From Pegoplata infirma (taxonomy: Eukaryota; Arthropoda; Insecta; Diptera; Anthomyiidae): a stretch of 64,000 bases of DNA. Where the stretch lies: contig OY992539.1 in the NCBI GenBank assembly GCA_963921195.1, positions 134,195,182-134,259,181 of the forward strand, read 5' to 3'. Made by a program: the position numbers and the translations under genes. This document shows, piece by piece, positions 33,720 through 45,600 of this stretch. The notes below the pieces were generated by a model. It ran no database searches. It was not told the DNA's origin and saw nothing but the letters and a program-made list of their open reading frames with translations. Positions within the stretch are counted from its first letter, which is position 1, and the number at the start of each line of letters is the position of its first letter.

Positions 33720-34766
33720 CGTATACAATGCCCAAGATTTTTTTCGAGCTCGAGCTGTCAAAAGGATCCTTGCAAATCTCTATGTAAACAAGTCACTAGG
33801 GCCGGATGGCATTTTAGCACTGGTGCTGAAACAGTGCTCTTCAACTTCAGAACGTCAACTGTCCATTTGTATAGCGCTGGATTTTTCACCTCGTGCTTGA
33901 AGGTGGCCAGTCAATTGCTAAAAATTGTGGGACTCAAAACACTGAAAATTACAGCACAATATGTTTCGCGCTTTCAAAGGTACGGGAAACCATGATTAAT
34001 TTCCACATTGTCAATTATTTTGAGACCAATTTACGGAAGACTTGTAAGCATTCCTTTCCGATTCGGTCCCTTAATCGATTCGATGAGACTAAAGTGGTTG
34101 CTCTTGATATTTCCCAGGCATTTGATCGTGTGTGGCACGAAGCACTTGTGTCAAAACTTATTGCTTTTGGTGTCGGAAATGACTTCTATCGCTTTGTTTC
34201 CAGTTTTCTCAGAGATCGCACTATTCGTATTGTTCTAGATTGGGTCTCACCAGATGTGTTTCAGTAAATTCAGGGGTACCGCAAAATTCTGTTCTATTTC
34301 CTACTAAATTTATTATACTCATTAATGACCTTCTTATTCAAACTTCTAACACAATCTTTTCTTCGGCAGATGACAGTAACATTTGCTTTCATTTTTCTTT
34401 ATTCGTAGGTCAAGTCTTATTTAGGTTGGGCGCATGCTGCAAAATATGAATGACACACTTATTCAAGACATTTTTAAAATTTCCGAGTGGTGTCTTGCAA
34501 ACAAAGTTGCAAGACCCATTGTTGTATATTAACCCACAGAGCTGTGGATTCAATATTGCCATCTGTAACAATGGGTGCTGTAGATATTGAGGAATCAGAC
34601 ACTGTTGATGATCTGGGCATGCGAATACAGTGCGATGTTCGTTGGAATAAGCACGTTTTCCAAGTGTCGAAAGATGCAATTAATTGTCTCAGCTATATTC
34701 GACCGAAAATTGAATACAACACTCATATATGAAAAGGAGTTTCAGAGTCTGTTTTAAGGCTTCAGG
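33720..34766 (+). pseudogene. CR1/Jockey-like LINE RT relic
   Basis: Order is as in a LINE: VNKSLGPDGILAL near 33790, the RT motif LDISQAFDRVWHEAL near 34106, FGVGNDFYRFVSSFLRDR, then VNSGVPQNSVLF with the usual GS partly lost, LINDLL, SADDSNI where FADDS is usual, then SDTVDDLGM and WNKHVFQVSKDA. Several frameshifts. The sequence stops near 34766, where the RH-LINE copy begins; the matching C-terminus reappears at 36776. Confidence 0.8.
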
Positions 34767-36775
34767 CCCTATAAATCCACTGGACCTGATGGTATACTTC
34801 CGGCTGAGATGCAGCAAGTGTCGGACTATATAGCCCCATGACTGTATAATCTATACACAGCATGCATTAACTGGTCGTATACTAATTTAAAATGGAGTGA
34901 TACCAGAGTCGTATTTATCCAGAATGCTGAGAAAAATTCCCACACAACTTCGAAGGATTTCAGACCAATTAGTCTGTCTTCTTTTTTGTTAAAGACAATG
35001 GAACGAATGGTATACTCATATTTGCGTAGAGTGATTGACCCAAGGTTGATTTCGACAAGGCAACATGCATGCAGCAAAGGTAGATCAATGAAAAAGCTCT
35101 TCATGAACTCGTTGGTACCATCGAGAGATCGCTTTCGGCAAAGAAGTACACTATGGTGGGCTTTCTTAATATTTTGGGGGCTTTTTATAATCTCATCAAA
35201 GACTCGATAATTGTGGCATTGTCTGGTCTGGGAGTAAAGCGTGGGATCGTTTTAATGGTGGAAAACTTACTTGCCAATAGACGTATAACGTCTGAATATC
35301 TTGATTTTTCAATAGGAGCACGCCAAAGGGAGGTGTTCTTTCGCCGCTTCTTTGGAACCTGGCACTGAATTCAATGCTCTAGAAGCACGTGGTTATCATG
35401 TTTTGCATATGCTGACGATGTCACGATAGCGGTAAAGTGAAAGCATCTGCCAACATTGAGGGACATTTTTCAGGGTTCTCTAAAAGATCTGTCTAAATTG
35501 GCAGGAGCCTGTGATATGGGAGTTAATCCAAGTAAAACAGAGCTTTTCTTGTTTACAAGGATAAATAAGATTCCTGCTTTTGATCCCATTTCTCTGGACG
35601 GCGCTAAAATCACCTTCTTAGATGGAGCCAAGTTTCTTGAAGTATTTCTAGAAAGGAAGTTGAATTTCAGGCGTAATATTGAGGAATGGGTGAGAAAAGC
35701 AACGATTGCTTTATATTCCTGTTAAAGGGTCATTGGAAAACGATGGGGCTTTAACCCTAAAGTCGTTCATTGGATTTAGACATCAGTGGTGTATCTAATT
35801 CTGCTGTATGGAATCCTTGTCTGGTGGCCTGCTTTAGAGACAAAAGGAACTGTGTCTTTATCACGAAGGTACAGTGAATGGCGTCGATGTGCATCACTGG
35901 TGCTCTTCGTACTTCCCCTACGGCTGCATTAGAAATCCTCCTGCACCTGATACCATTGGACATATTGGGTGGGCAGTATGCGGCTACGTCGGCAATTCGA
36001 CTAAATAGCACACTGCAATGGAGGAGAAGCGATTGTGGCCATAGCGCGATCTTGAAGAAGATAACAATACCACAAAATGTGGACTGTGCTCCCTCTGTGA
36101 TCCTTTTTACCACTATGATACCATCCAGGGAGTCTTGGATGAGGGGAATTCCGTATAGTGGAGTCTCAATAAATTTGTATACGGATGGATCGAGGCTACA
36201 CGAACAAGTGCGCTTTGGAGTCTATTCGGAGGAGCTTGAGTTGAGCCTGGCTCAAATATTGTCGGATCATTGCAGTGTTTTCCAGGCAGAGATGCTGGCA
36301 ATAAAAGAAGTTGCTGACTGGTTGAGCTGCAATGTTTTGTCTACAACTGCAGTCAACATCTATTCTGACAGTCAAGCCGCGATGAGCTTGCAAGACTGGG
36401 AACTACCTTACAGATTCCAACAGAATTGAAATGTGTTGGTTTGCCTTTAGAAACGTGCAAACCTACGGCTTTGTTCTGCGACGTGGATTAATCAAAGATG
36501 GGCCAATGGATGGATGTGGTGATGACAACACGACAGATTTTGCCTTCTCTTAACCACTAGCTAACAAGTTAGCTGTTATCGCTTCCAAGATGAGAGATTT
36601 CGACGAATGTCAAAATTCAATATCTAAGGGAATTGGTTTAACGACACGGACTAGTAGAGAAACCTATTACAGTTCCGTGGTATCGCAATGGACTTCAGAG
36701 TTAACATGTGTTGACTTAAAACGTCAGCAGCCACTATCGTCGAAATGTGGGCTGTGTGACACTGATCTATCAATA
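34767..36775 (+). pseudogene. RH-LINE ORF2 relic: RT, RNase H
   Basis: The most complete copy of its family here. It starts in the pre-RT block (STGPDGILPAEM), then RT: FRPISLSSFLLKTMERM near 34960, YSYLRRVIDPRLIS, ALSGLGVKRGIVLMVENLLA at 35215-35275, FAYADDVTIAVK near 35400 with catalytic YADD kept, NPSKTELFLFT, and ASMCITGALRTSPTAALEI near 35880. RNase H follows: YTDGSRL (36179), QAEMLAIKE (36285), NIYSDSQAA (36355). The last part of RNase H is removed by a deletion near 36383. Frameshifts near 35130, 35330, 35430 and 35725. Its 3' part (36640-36775) is shared with 25310-25420. It lies inside the CR1/Jockey-like relic. Confidence 0.85.
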
Positions 36776-37090
36776 TAACCATGGTTGGTGTTCGGCTGTG
36801 TCTCAGCTGCTGGGATAAGTGAACTTATTCCTGAAGCTTAGGTATTTCTTCGGAGTATTCTGTTGCCAAGTAGATCGTTTGTAATCGACTGTCCTTTGTT
36901 TTGCACAACGTTTTTCGTTTTTCAGTTGTAGAGCTCGTATGTGGTATAAACTTTCCACGGAAATCTATCCTGGCATTTTCAATATACAGAAGTTCAAATC
37001 TTATTCCCACAAACACTACTCCCTCTTTCCTCCTTCACACACCTTAATTTCCTGGTCAACACAATGAACTGCATTCCCTGAGTGTAGGTT
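36776..37090 (+). pseudogene. C-terminus of the interrupted CR1/Jockey-like LINE
   Basis: Shifted frames read ISELIPEA, VFLRSILLPSRSFVIDCP, ARMWYKLSTEIYPG and FNIQKFKS, the usual end of this LINE type. With 33720-34766 on the same strand it brackets the RH-LINE copy, with about 40 residues missing between. Confidence 0.7.
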
Positions 37091-38560
37091 TAATAAAACA
37101 CAAAAAGTCACATTACATCATGATATTCGATATCGACTAGACTCGTTAAATCCTCATAATATTCAGTGTAGCACCATTTTTGTTCGATCTGACTGGCAAT
37201 AAATGTTGAATATTTTGTTTATGTTCTTCAGAGCAGTGTCGCTCTCACAATAATGTCAATATTATTGGTTACTGTGGTCTGGTCTTGCATACAAATTTAT
37301 TTCAAGACGAAACCAATAAAATTAATTGTATCACATTGAAATAGAATGACTCATACCCAAACATTTAAAGGTTTATTGTAGAAATAACTCCCATAAAAAA
37401 TTAAAATCGTTAAATATACAAGAATAATTTTTAAATAAAATTATTTTGTTTTTTGAATAAAACTGGAAAAAAACACCTTTTGCCCGCACACACTTTTGTT
37501 GATAAGCCACATTCAATAAAGGAGTAAAGTTAAGAAATAAAAATGAAAAAAACTAACAAATATGATCATAAAATTGATGCCGACAAAGTCATACAGCCAC
37601 ACACCATCACCTACCAAACACAGATGAAAGCAGAAGGACCATCCTCATCATCAACATCATTTATATCGCACAATTAAGTTAATGAGAAGGTCCCTAGATA
37701 ACACTTAATTAGGGTGTAAAATCGTCGCCTTTAGTCAAATCAACTGAAGACGACTTTAGCGCCACTTCTCTAGTTGGACATGCATGTTAGGTCGGACGGA
37801 CAGACGGACAAATGGTCTTTCATTCGTGTGTGTTATGTTCCATGGTTAAGTTGAGTTTTCCAAACCAACCTCTTGTTGTTGTTTCTTCTTGTATTCTTGG
37901 TTGTTTAGTAGTGCGGGTGGTCAAGCGGCATGATTTCAAAACAATAAAAGAAACTCACTTACTGACTGACTATGATAGAACAAGGAATCGTACGCTCACG
38001 CATCTTTGTATGTTGTTTTTTATTTTTAATCAGCTTATAGTTTAGTTTGCTCGTATACGTTATTTGAGTAGATCACCATCAACCACACCATAGCCAAACT
38101 GCAAACATACTAACATGGCAGTAACGAGCAGCATCTTAGCTCCGAAAGTGACACACCTTTAATTGTAGTCATTGAGTGATGCATGCAACACGCAACCTTA
38201 CAGACCAATTTATTGAGTGTAAACCAAATCAAACATGTACGAGTGAGTGTATGTTTTAGTTTCGTAGCCTGTGTAAGTATATGACGCACCTCCTTAAGGG
38301 CTAATTTAAGGTGTTCTTAACGAGTTTGTTTTTGGTTGGGTGTCGCCGACAATTCGTTGCGTTTCATTTTCTGATTAAAAAGAAGAAGAATAAGACGAAG
38401 AATATCACATCACAGTTTCAATATTATACAGACAAATAGTATGATACTTATACATACAGTGATGGATAAAACTTAAGTAATTTTACTGGAATTGGGATAG
38501 CAGTATCCCAAGGAATAAGCTGAGTTTAGTTAAAACTAAATTAAATGAAATCTGCTTTAG
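37091..38560. other. No gene or repeat recognised; possible host DNA
   Basis: Less AT-biased than its surroundings, with purine-rich, CAT-rich and TTG-rich stretches. Nothing in it recurs in the window except a short GGACGGACAGACGGACA near 37793. It may be intergenic, UTR or intron sequence of a host gene. Confidence 0.45.
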
Positions 38561-38574
38561 GCTCCTTAAGAGTA

Positions 38575-39010
38575 TGCCTGATTTTTTCCTTATTACTGTC
38601 AAAGCAGGTTGGTATCAAGGGCGAGTAAAAATCGTTGCTTTTGGGAACGAAAGATCTGCAGCCATGTTTAAGATTGCCATTAGCCATGTGGGAGAGTTAT
38701 GGCCTGGAGAAAAAATAGAGGTCGTGGAAAACATGATATCCCGTTGCAACCCAGAGCATATGCATGGATTCCGAAGGCTACAAGTGACACTGAGGTCATT
38801 CTGAAGATTATCAAATCCTGCAATACTTACCTTCCAACTCAGAATTGGCAAATTGCCAGATTGGGAGAGATGGAGGGCGACAAAACGACCTGACACTCGT
38901 ATGGATTCCGGTACATGAGGGTCACACGGGAAACGAACGCGTCGACTGTTTGACACATCGCGGTACCAGGCGATCCTTCGTTGGCACTGAACCATTCTTT
39001 GGTATGTAGT
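38575..39010 (+). pseudogene. LINE deletion derivative: ORF1-type domain joined to RNase H end
   Basis: 38600-38870 resembles the DUF4780 type of domain found in LINE ORF1 proteins (GWYQGRVKIVAF, ELWPGEKIEVVE, then in a shifted frame RAYAWIPKATSDTEVILKII and PTQNWQIARL). At about 38885 the sequence jumps to the end of an RNase H domain (LVWIPVHEGHTGNERVD, FVGTEPFFG). Endonuclease, RT and most of RNase H, normally several kb, are missing. Confidence 0.65.
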
Positions 39011-39164
39011 AGAGCCCACCGGATTGCAAATTTGTTTTTCCGAACACATCTTTCGTTAACATTATCCTTCAATGATCAATCAATCAAACAAAACACAAAA
39101 GTATTGTACGGTTAATTTTGAATGATTTTTTGTATACACTGTAGTGTACAAGGGGAGTGAATGG

Positions 39165-39779
39165 GTTAAGGGTTTTAGGAGGATGACCAGAATTGCCAAA
39201 TGTGATTCTTGGACCAACTTCTGAGTAATCATGGGAGACGTTTCTTAGGTATACAGACTGCGTAAAGTTCTGGCCACCCTAACGGGGTGTGATCTGCCTC
39301 CAGTGGGGAGTCGCTGAATCTCCTTCTAAACATCCTTTAGGCATTTTCCGTTTTATTACATTACGGCGTTTATTCCTTTAAAATTGAGGAATACCAGAGT
39401 CGTTTTTATCCCGAAGGCTGGAAGAAATTCCTACACAGCTCCGAGGGTTTTCAGACCAATTAGTCTGTCTTCGTTTTTTTTTAACGACAATGCAACGAAT
39501 GCTAGACTCATATTTGCATAGAGTGATAAACCCGATGTTGCTTTCGAATGCTCTTCATGAGCTCGTTGGTACCATCGAAAGATTGCTGTCGGTAAAGGAG
39601 TACACTATGGTGGCCTTTCTCGATCTAGAGTGTGCTTTTAATATTGCCATCCCAGACTCTATAATTTTGGCATTGACTGGTCTGGGAGTGAATCATGGAT
39701 TCGTTTTAAATGTGGAAAATCTTCTTGCCTATAGATATATAACGTTTAAATTGCTAGCGTGTCTCATGTTTCGATTTGA
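39165..39779 (+). pseudogene. RH-LINE RT relic, left part
   Basis: A pre-RT block (CDSWTNF, RLRKVLATL in shifted frames), then RT: SYLHRVINPMLLSN, ALHELVGTIERLLSVKEYTM near 39550-39605, LDLECAFNIAI and ALTGLGVNHGFVLNVENLLA near 39670-39730. It parallels 34900-35290 and is cut at 39780 by a palindromic element; the reading resumes at 41376. Confidence 0.8.
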
Positions 39780-39782
39780 TTA

Positions 39783-41372
39783 CACTGTGCAACAAGAAAA
39801 ATGAGCCTCAATGGCTTCAACGCCATTTGAAAGTAGACCATCAAATGGACAAAATCACCAAAGGGTTTTGCAAAGTCAGTTCGGATTTCTTTTTTATAGC
39901 CCACTGAAGTTTTTATTTTTTTATCAAAAGCGTTTGGAAAACGTCAAAAATACTATAATAAAAACTCATCTGAGCTTCAAAATATGATTTGATGTCTGCA
40001 GTGAAATTGTATGGCGGTTCTTTTCCTAGAACATTTTAACCCTATAACTGCCATTTTAAGGGGTCATTTTAGTCCTTTTTCAAAAGCTAAACACAGAAGT
40101 CTAATAAAACGTCCATTTAGAGGGTTAAAATGTTCTACAAATATTTTCCCCATAAAATTTCACTAGGGGTTGTCAAATATTCAAAGTTTGTGCCACATGC
40201 GCAAAATGCTTAAAAATGGTTAAGTATAAATAATCAATGTTTGATATTGTTTTTGCCAAAGCAGTGTTAAAATATATCGACAAAAAACAGTGCAAATATA
40301 CTTCTGAGCTAAAAATAATATTCTGATGTGTTTTATAAAATTTTATGATGATTATTTTCTTTGACCAAATTAACCCTCTAGCTCCCGTTTAACGGGGTCA
40401 TTTTTGTCCTTTTTTAAAAGAAATACAAAAAAGTCTATAAAAAAAGACTGTTAGAGGGTTAAAATGTTCTACAAATATTTTCTGCATTAAATTTTACTAG
40501 GGATCGTCAAAGCCAAAAAATACATTTGGACTATGTAAAATGCTTAAAAAAAATATAGTTGTAAAATTTGCACATACAATTTTTGCACATACTTTTTTGG
40601 CATTTTACATAGTCCAAATGTCTTTTTTGGCTTTGACGACCCCTAGTAAAATTTGATGCAGAAAATATTTGTAGAACATTTTAACCCTCTAACAGTCTTT
40701 TTTTATAGACTTTTTTGTATTTCTTTTAAATAAGGACAAAAATGACTCCGTTAAACGGGAGCTAGAGGGTTAATTTGGTCAAAGAAAATAATCATCATAA
40801 AATTTTATAAAACACATTAGAACATCATTTTTAGCTCAGAAGTATATTTGCACTGTTTTTTGTCAATATATTTTAACACTGCTTTGGCAAAAAAACTAAC
40901 AAACATTGATTATTTATACTTAACCCTTTTTTAGCATTTTGCGCATGTGGCACAAACTGTAAACATAAGACAACCCCTAGTGAAATTTGACGAGTAAAAT
41001 ATTTGTAGAACATTTTAACCCTCTAAATGGACGTTTTTTTAGACTTCTGTGTTTAGCTTTTAAAAAAGGACTAAAATGACCCCATAAAATGGCAGTTATA
41101 GGGTTAAAATGTTCTAATAAAAGAACCGCCATACAATTTCACTGAAGACATCTAATCGTATTTTGAAGCTGAGATGAGTTTTTATTATAGTATTTTTGAC
41201 GTTTTCCAAACGCCTTTGATAAAAAAAATAAAAACTTCAGTGGGCTATAAAAAAGAAATCCGAACTGACTTTGCAGAACACTTTAGTGGTTTTGTCCATT
41301 TGATGGTCTACTTTCATATGGCATTGAAGGCATTGAGGCTCAAAGCGATGACCCAAAATTTGTTGCACAGTG
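39783..41372. mobile_element. 1590-bp full-length palindromic transposon, TTA duplication
   Basis: Tips CACTGTGCAACAA and TTGTTGCACAGTG; TTA flanks both sides (39780-39782, 41373-41375). The two arms are inverted repeats along almost their whole length (about 790 bp each), meeting near 40580, with roughly a few per cent mismatches and small indels. Recurring words are TTAACCCTCTAA and ATGTTCTACAAATATTTT. The insertion splits an RH-LINE, whose paralogue at 35280-35330 shows the uninterrupted site. CACTG tips with a 3-bp duplication suggest the CACTA/Chapaev group, though TTA also fits Harbinger. No transposase. Confidence 0.85.
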
Positions 41373-41375
41373 TTA

Positions 41376-43010
41376 TAGGAGCACACCATAGGGAGGAGTT
41401 CTTTCGCCGCTTCTTTGGAACCTGGCACTGGATTCAATGCTGCTCTCTTTAAGGGTACGTGGTTGTCATGTTGGAAGGAAAAGCACCTGTGAACATTGAG
41501 GAACATTTTTTAGGGGTCTTTAAGGGATATGACTGGATGGGCAGGGGATTTAATCAAAGTAAAACAGAGATTGCTTTGTTGACTAGGAAAATAATGATTC
41601 CTGCTTTCGATACCATTTCTCTGGACGGAATTCTCAGATGGAGCAAAGTATCTTGGATGAAATTAAATTAATCGTTCAGAAAATTAATCATCAGAAAAGA
41701 AACGATTGATTAATATTCCTGTAAAAAAGCCATTGGAAAATAGTTCGGCTTTAGCCTCAAAGTCGTTCATTTGATTTATACAGCCGTGGTGCGTCCATGG
41801 TTCTGCTGCATGGAATCATTGTCTTGAACTGCGACTTCATCACAAAGGTTTAGAGAATGACGTCGATGTACATCACTGGTGCTCTTCGTACTACACCTAC
41901 GGCTGCAATAGAAATGCTCCTTTTCCTGATACCATTGGACATATTGAAAAGCACACTGCAATGGAAGAGCAACGATTGTGGCCATAACGCGATGTTTAAG
42001 AAGATAACCTTACCACAAAATGTGGCCTGCGCTCCATCTATGAGCCCTTTTGAGATCCACTTTACAGCTATTATACAATCTGTGAAGTCTTGGATAAGGG
42101 GCATTCCGGGTAGTGGAGCATCTTTAATTTTTTTACACAGACGAATCTAAGCTGCACGAATAATTGGGCTTTGGAGTCCATTCGAAAGAGCTTGGGTTGA
42201 GCATGGCTAGAAGATTTCCAGATCATTGCAGTGATTACCGGACAAAGATGCTGGCAATAAAGGAGGTGGCTGATTGTTTGAATTGTAATGTCTTGTCTTT
42301 AACCGCAGTCAACATTCATTCTAACAGTCAAGCTTCGGTCAAGTCTTCGAAGTCAATGTTTCTAAAGCCAAGATCTGTCTTAACTGCCATACTCCTTTAA
42401 ATGAGATGGCCAAGCATACATTTTTACGCAGGCGGATCGAAGCTGCACGATCAATTGTGCTTTGGAGTATATTTGAAGGAGTTTAAGTTGAGCCTGGCTT
42501 GAAGATCGCCAGATAATTGCAGTGTTTACAAGGTAGAGATGCTGGCAATAAAGAAAGTGGCTTACTTGTTGAGTCTGCAAGTGGAGTCAACATCTATTTC
42601 GACAGTCAAGTCGTGGTCAAGTCCTTGCAGTGAATGTTTTTGAAAACAAGATCTGCCGAACGTCTTTTAATGAGCAGTTTGACATATGACTCAGGGCACA
42701 GATACTTACCAGGGAATTGCAAAGCCGATAAGATTGCAAGACTGGGAACTACCTTACAGTTTCCAACAGAACTGGAATGTGTTGGTATGCCTCTAGAAAC
42801 TTGCAAGCAAAATCTACGACTTTGCTCCGCGACGGACACTAATCAGAGATGGTCACATGGATGGACGCGTTAGATTAATCGACAGATTTGGCCCTCTCTT
42901 CATCAGAAGAGCACAAGTGAACTGTTTCGCTTTCAAGAGGAAGAATTTTGACGATGGTGGCTGTAATTAACGGACACTGTCTTATAGGAAAGCACGCAGA
43001 GCGTTTAAAA
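41376..43010 (+). pseudogene. RH-LINE relic, right part: RT end, RNase H, C-terminus
   Basis: Continues 39165-39779 after the palindrome. RT remnant EEFFRRFFGTWHW near 41398 (frame-shifted GGVLSPLLWNLAL region); the YADD segment is deleted. TSMYITGALRTTPTAAIEML lies near 41857. RNase H pieces occur twice, near 42150-42340 and 42430-42600, so this region is duplicated. Then GNCKADKIARLGTTLQFP near 42715, LETCKQNLRLCSAT, and a C-terminus near 42955-43010. Many frameshifts. Confidence 0.75.
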
Positions 43011-44095
43011 CTATCGATATTATTCGGATATTAATCAGGGGAGCTAGTGTTTGACCTGGCTGGAAGCATGCCCGACTATCGCCATATATTAAACCACATT
43101 ACAGTTGATATAACTAAATTGGGGTGGTGACAACCGCATGACTGCTTACGACAACCACAAAAATTTTATTTTTTTTTGTATTTCGAATCTATTTTGCCCA
43201 TTACTGTAAACTCTATTCAGAGTGTTATTTTTTTTGTTAAATCCTTATAAAAAAAATTTGTTTGGTCAATGAACGTTATAGCTAGTCAGTCTGTCGATAT
43301 ATTTCTGTGTGTGTAGCAATGTCTGATATTTAAAAGTAGGTGTCTTAAACACTGAAAAAACTGAGATAATTACATGTTAATTTTAGTCAGTCAGTATTTT
43401 GTTGTTTTATTTTTATACAGTTCTTGTTTTTAATTCCAATACATTTTTTAAGTTATAAATTTCATTTTTGGTTTCTGCTTCTTTTTTGATACTTGTATTT
43501 TTAATTTCATGTGTTAATCCTTGACAGCGCTCCTTTTTTTTCTTTTCTTTATCTGGTTGAGGTAATTGAGTTGACTTAAGTTTGTGGCGTCAGTGGCGGT
43601 ATTCTTTAGTTCTTTTGTTGGGTTTTATTTCTCATTCTTAACCCGGTGTTCGTTCGAATGTTCGTCTCGTGTGTTGGGTTGTTTGTCTGTTTGCTGATAA
43701 TTAAGCAACCTTCTTTCTTAATTCTTTTTCAATTCATCTCAATGTGTGGGGCATTTAATTTTGTTTAATTGTTTGGCACACATACAAAACATCTTGTTGA
43801 TAAAAAAAAATAAAATTTTTTATTATAGTCTGGTTAACTTAAGTAGCCCGTAAAGGTAAATTATTTTGTATACAATATCACACAGTTTGAATTTTTATTT
43901 GTTCACAGTTTGAATAAAAAATTTTTTATTACCACAAATTTCAAATATTTATACACAGAAAAATAAAATTTCAAACAGATTATTTTGTGTTGTATAGAAT
44001 CAAAACTGGGATGCTGGTACTTACAATTAGTATACACGGTTTTGACGAAATTGAAAAATGCAAAGTATTACAATTTTATTTTTTACCTAAGTAGT
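43011..44095. other. No gene or repeat recognised; possible host DNA
   Basis: T-rich, apparently single-copy in the window, with some moderately GC stretches near 43560-43700. No convincing exon. Confidence 0.45.
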
Positions 44096-44510
44096 TTAAA
44101 GTAGTACTCCACAAGGCGGAGTGATCTCTCCTCCTCTGAGGAATCTTGTAATAAATAAGCTCCTCGAGTCACTCAACGGAATGGGTATCAAGGTGGTTGC
44201 CTACGCTGATGACATTGTGATCCTGATCAAAAGAAAGTTTTTACCAACGATTAGCGAACTTATGGAATCAGCGTTCAAGATACTCTCAGCGTGAGCAAAA
44301 AAACAATAGTCTGGAAGTAAATCCCGCCATAACTGAACTCGTCTAGTTCACAAAAGACCTAAGATAGGCAGGTAAGTTTTCCCAAATTAGATGGAATCAT
44401 CCTGGAACTTTCTCATGTGGCGAAATACCTGGGTGTGATCTAGGACTCAAAGCTTTCTTGGAAAAAGAATACAGAGAAAGGATGAAGAAGTCGTGATGAG
44501 TTATTTACAC
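44096..44510 (+). pseudogene. RH-LINE RT fragment with intact YADD
   Basis: Starts inside RT: VPQGGVISPPL, NGMGIKVVAYADDIVILIKR near 44190-44230, LPTISELMESAF, then NSLEVNPA and SHVAKYLGVI in other frames. It differs from the main RH-LINE copies and probably represents a separate family. Confidence 0.75.
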
Positions 44511-44559
44511 TTTCAGGAGAAACTTTAGGAAGATGGGATTTAAAACGGTATATTATCCA

Positions 44560-44925
44560 AAGGATGTATGGTACCCCTCCTCAAGGGAGTCTTAGATTAG
44601 AGGCATTCCGAGTAGTACAGCCTCCATATATTTTAACACAGATGGATCGAAGCTACCGGAACAAGTGGATTTTGGAGTCTATTCGGAAGAGCCTGGGTTG
44701 AGCCTAGCTCGAAGATTGCCAGATCATTGCTGTGTTTAGCAGGCATGCTGGTAATGGAGGATGTGGCTGACTGGTTGTGTTGCAATGTCTTGTCTACAAC
44801 AGCTGTCAACATCTTTTCTGACAGTCAAGCCGCTGTCAGGTCCCTGTAGTCAATTATTCTGATAACAAGTTCTGCCCTTAACTGCCGCACGTTTTTAAAT
44901 GAGATGGTCAAGCTGTTTGACATCC
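44560..44925 (+). pseudogene. RH-LINE RNase H fragment
   Basis: Parallels 36120-36400: IYFNTDGSKL near 44613, FGVYSEEPGLSLAR, then VADWLCCNVL in a shifted frame and NIFSDSQAAV near 44807. The glutamate block is damaged (AEM lost near 44745). The break at 44925 coincides with CCCAGCAAAAA. Confidence 0.75.
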
Positions 44926-45197
44926 CAGCAAAAATAATTCGAGATTTTGGAAAAACAGCATCTTTTAAAAGAGCGCTCTTGAGGATGCAGTAAAAGTAAG
45001 AAAAAAAAATGTATTTCTTGTTAATATTTTTTATACAAAACTATTTTTTGATAAAATTTCACATTTGCTTTTTTTTAAATATTTTTAAAATTTTTGTGAA
45101 TACAAAAACATGAGTTTTGGACAAAGACACATGATTTGACTGCATCATTATTGCGCATTAATCGGCGCAGCAAAGAGTGCTTCAATAATAATAGCCT
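44926..45197. other. AT-rich stretch starting with a CCCAGCAAAAA-like tip
   Basis: The first bases match the tip of the element at 7654, and the LINE fragment ends exactly there, so this may be one end of another member. The matching end was not found. Confidence 0.35.
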
Positions 45198-45199
45198 TA

Positions 45200-45561
45200 T
45201 TTTTTGCGGACCGGATTAAGATTATTTTGTTTATTTTGTTAAAAAATGGGTCAAATCAAGTCCAGAATATGTTTTATAATTTTTTTCTGAAATTACATAC
45301 AATTAGTAAACATAAACAGAAAAACAAATTATGATTCGTCCAAAATGTAAAGAATGAAAAATAAATTTAGTTAAAACCTAGGATTAACTCGAATTTATTT
45401 ATACCATTTTACATTTTGGACAAGGCTTAATTTGTTTTCCTGTTTATATTTACCAATTGTATGAAGATTCAGAAAAAATTATAAAAAAATGTATGGACTT
45501 GATTTGACCCATTTTTAAACTAAAGAGAGTTAATCCAAATCTTAATCCGGTCTGCAAAAAA
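45200..45561. mobile_element. 362-bp hairpin MITE with TA duplication
   Basis: Flanked by TA (45198-45199, 45562-45563). The ends TTTTTTGCGGACCGGATTAAG-type and CTTAATCCGGTCTGCAAAAAA are inverted, and the inverted match continues inward (GGGTCAAATCAAGTCC, CCAAAATGTAAA), giving arms of about 150 bp. Tc1/mariner-type target. Confidence 0.8.
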
Positions 45562-45600
45562 TATATTTATCACATTTTGAATGATGGTAAATATGCCAAC

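Noticed and set aside
34826..35104. Minus-strand frame antisense to the RH-LINE RT
   Set aside because: The opposite strand carries RT motifs in order; this frame has no domain.
41174..41452. 92-codon plus frame spanning the end of the 1.59-kb palindrome
   Set aside because: It crosses the transposon boundary and joins palindrome sequence to LINE sequence by chance.
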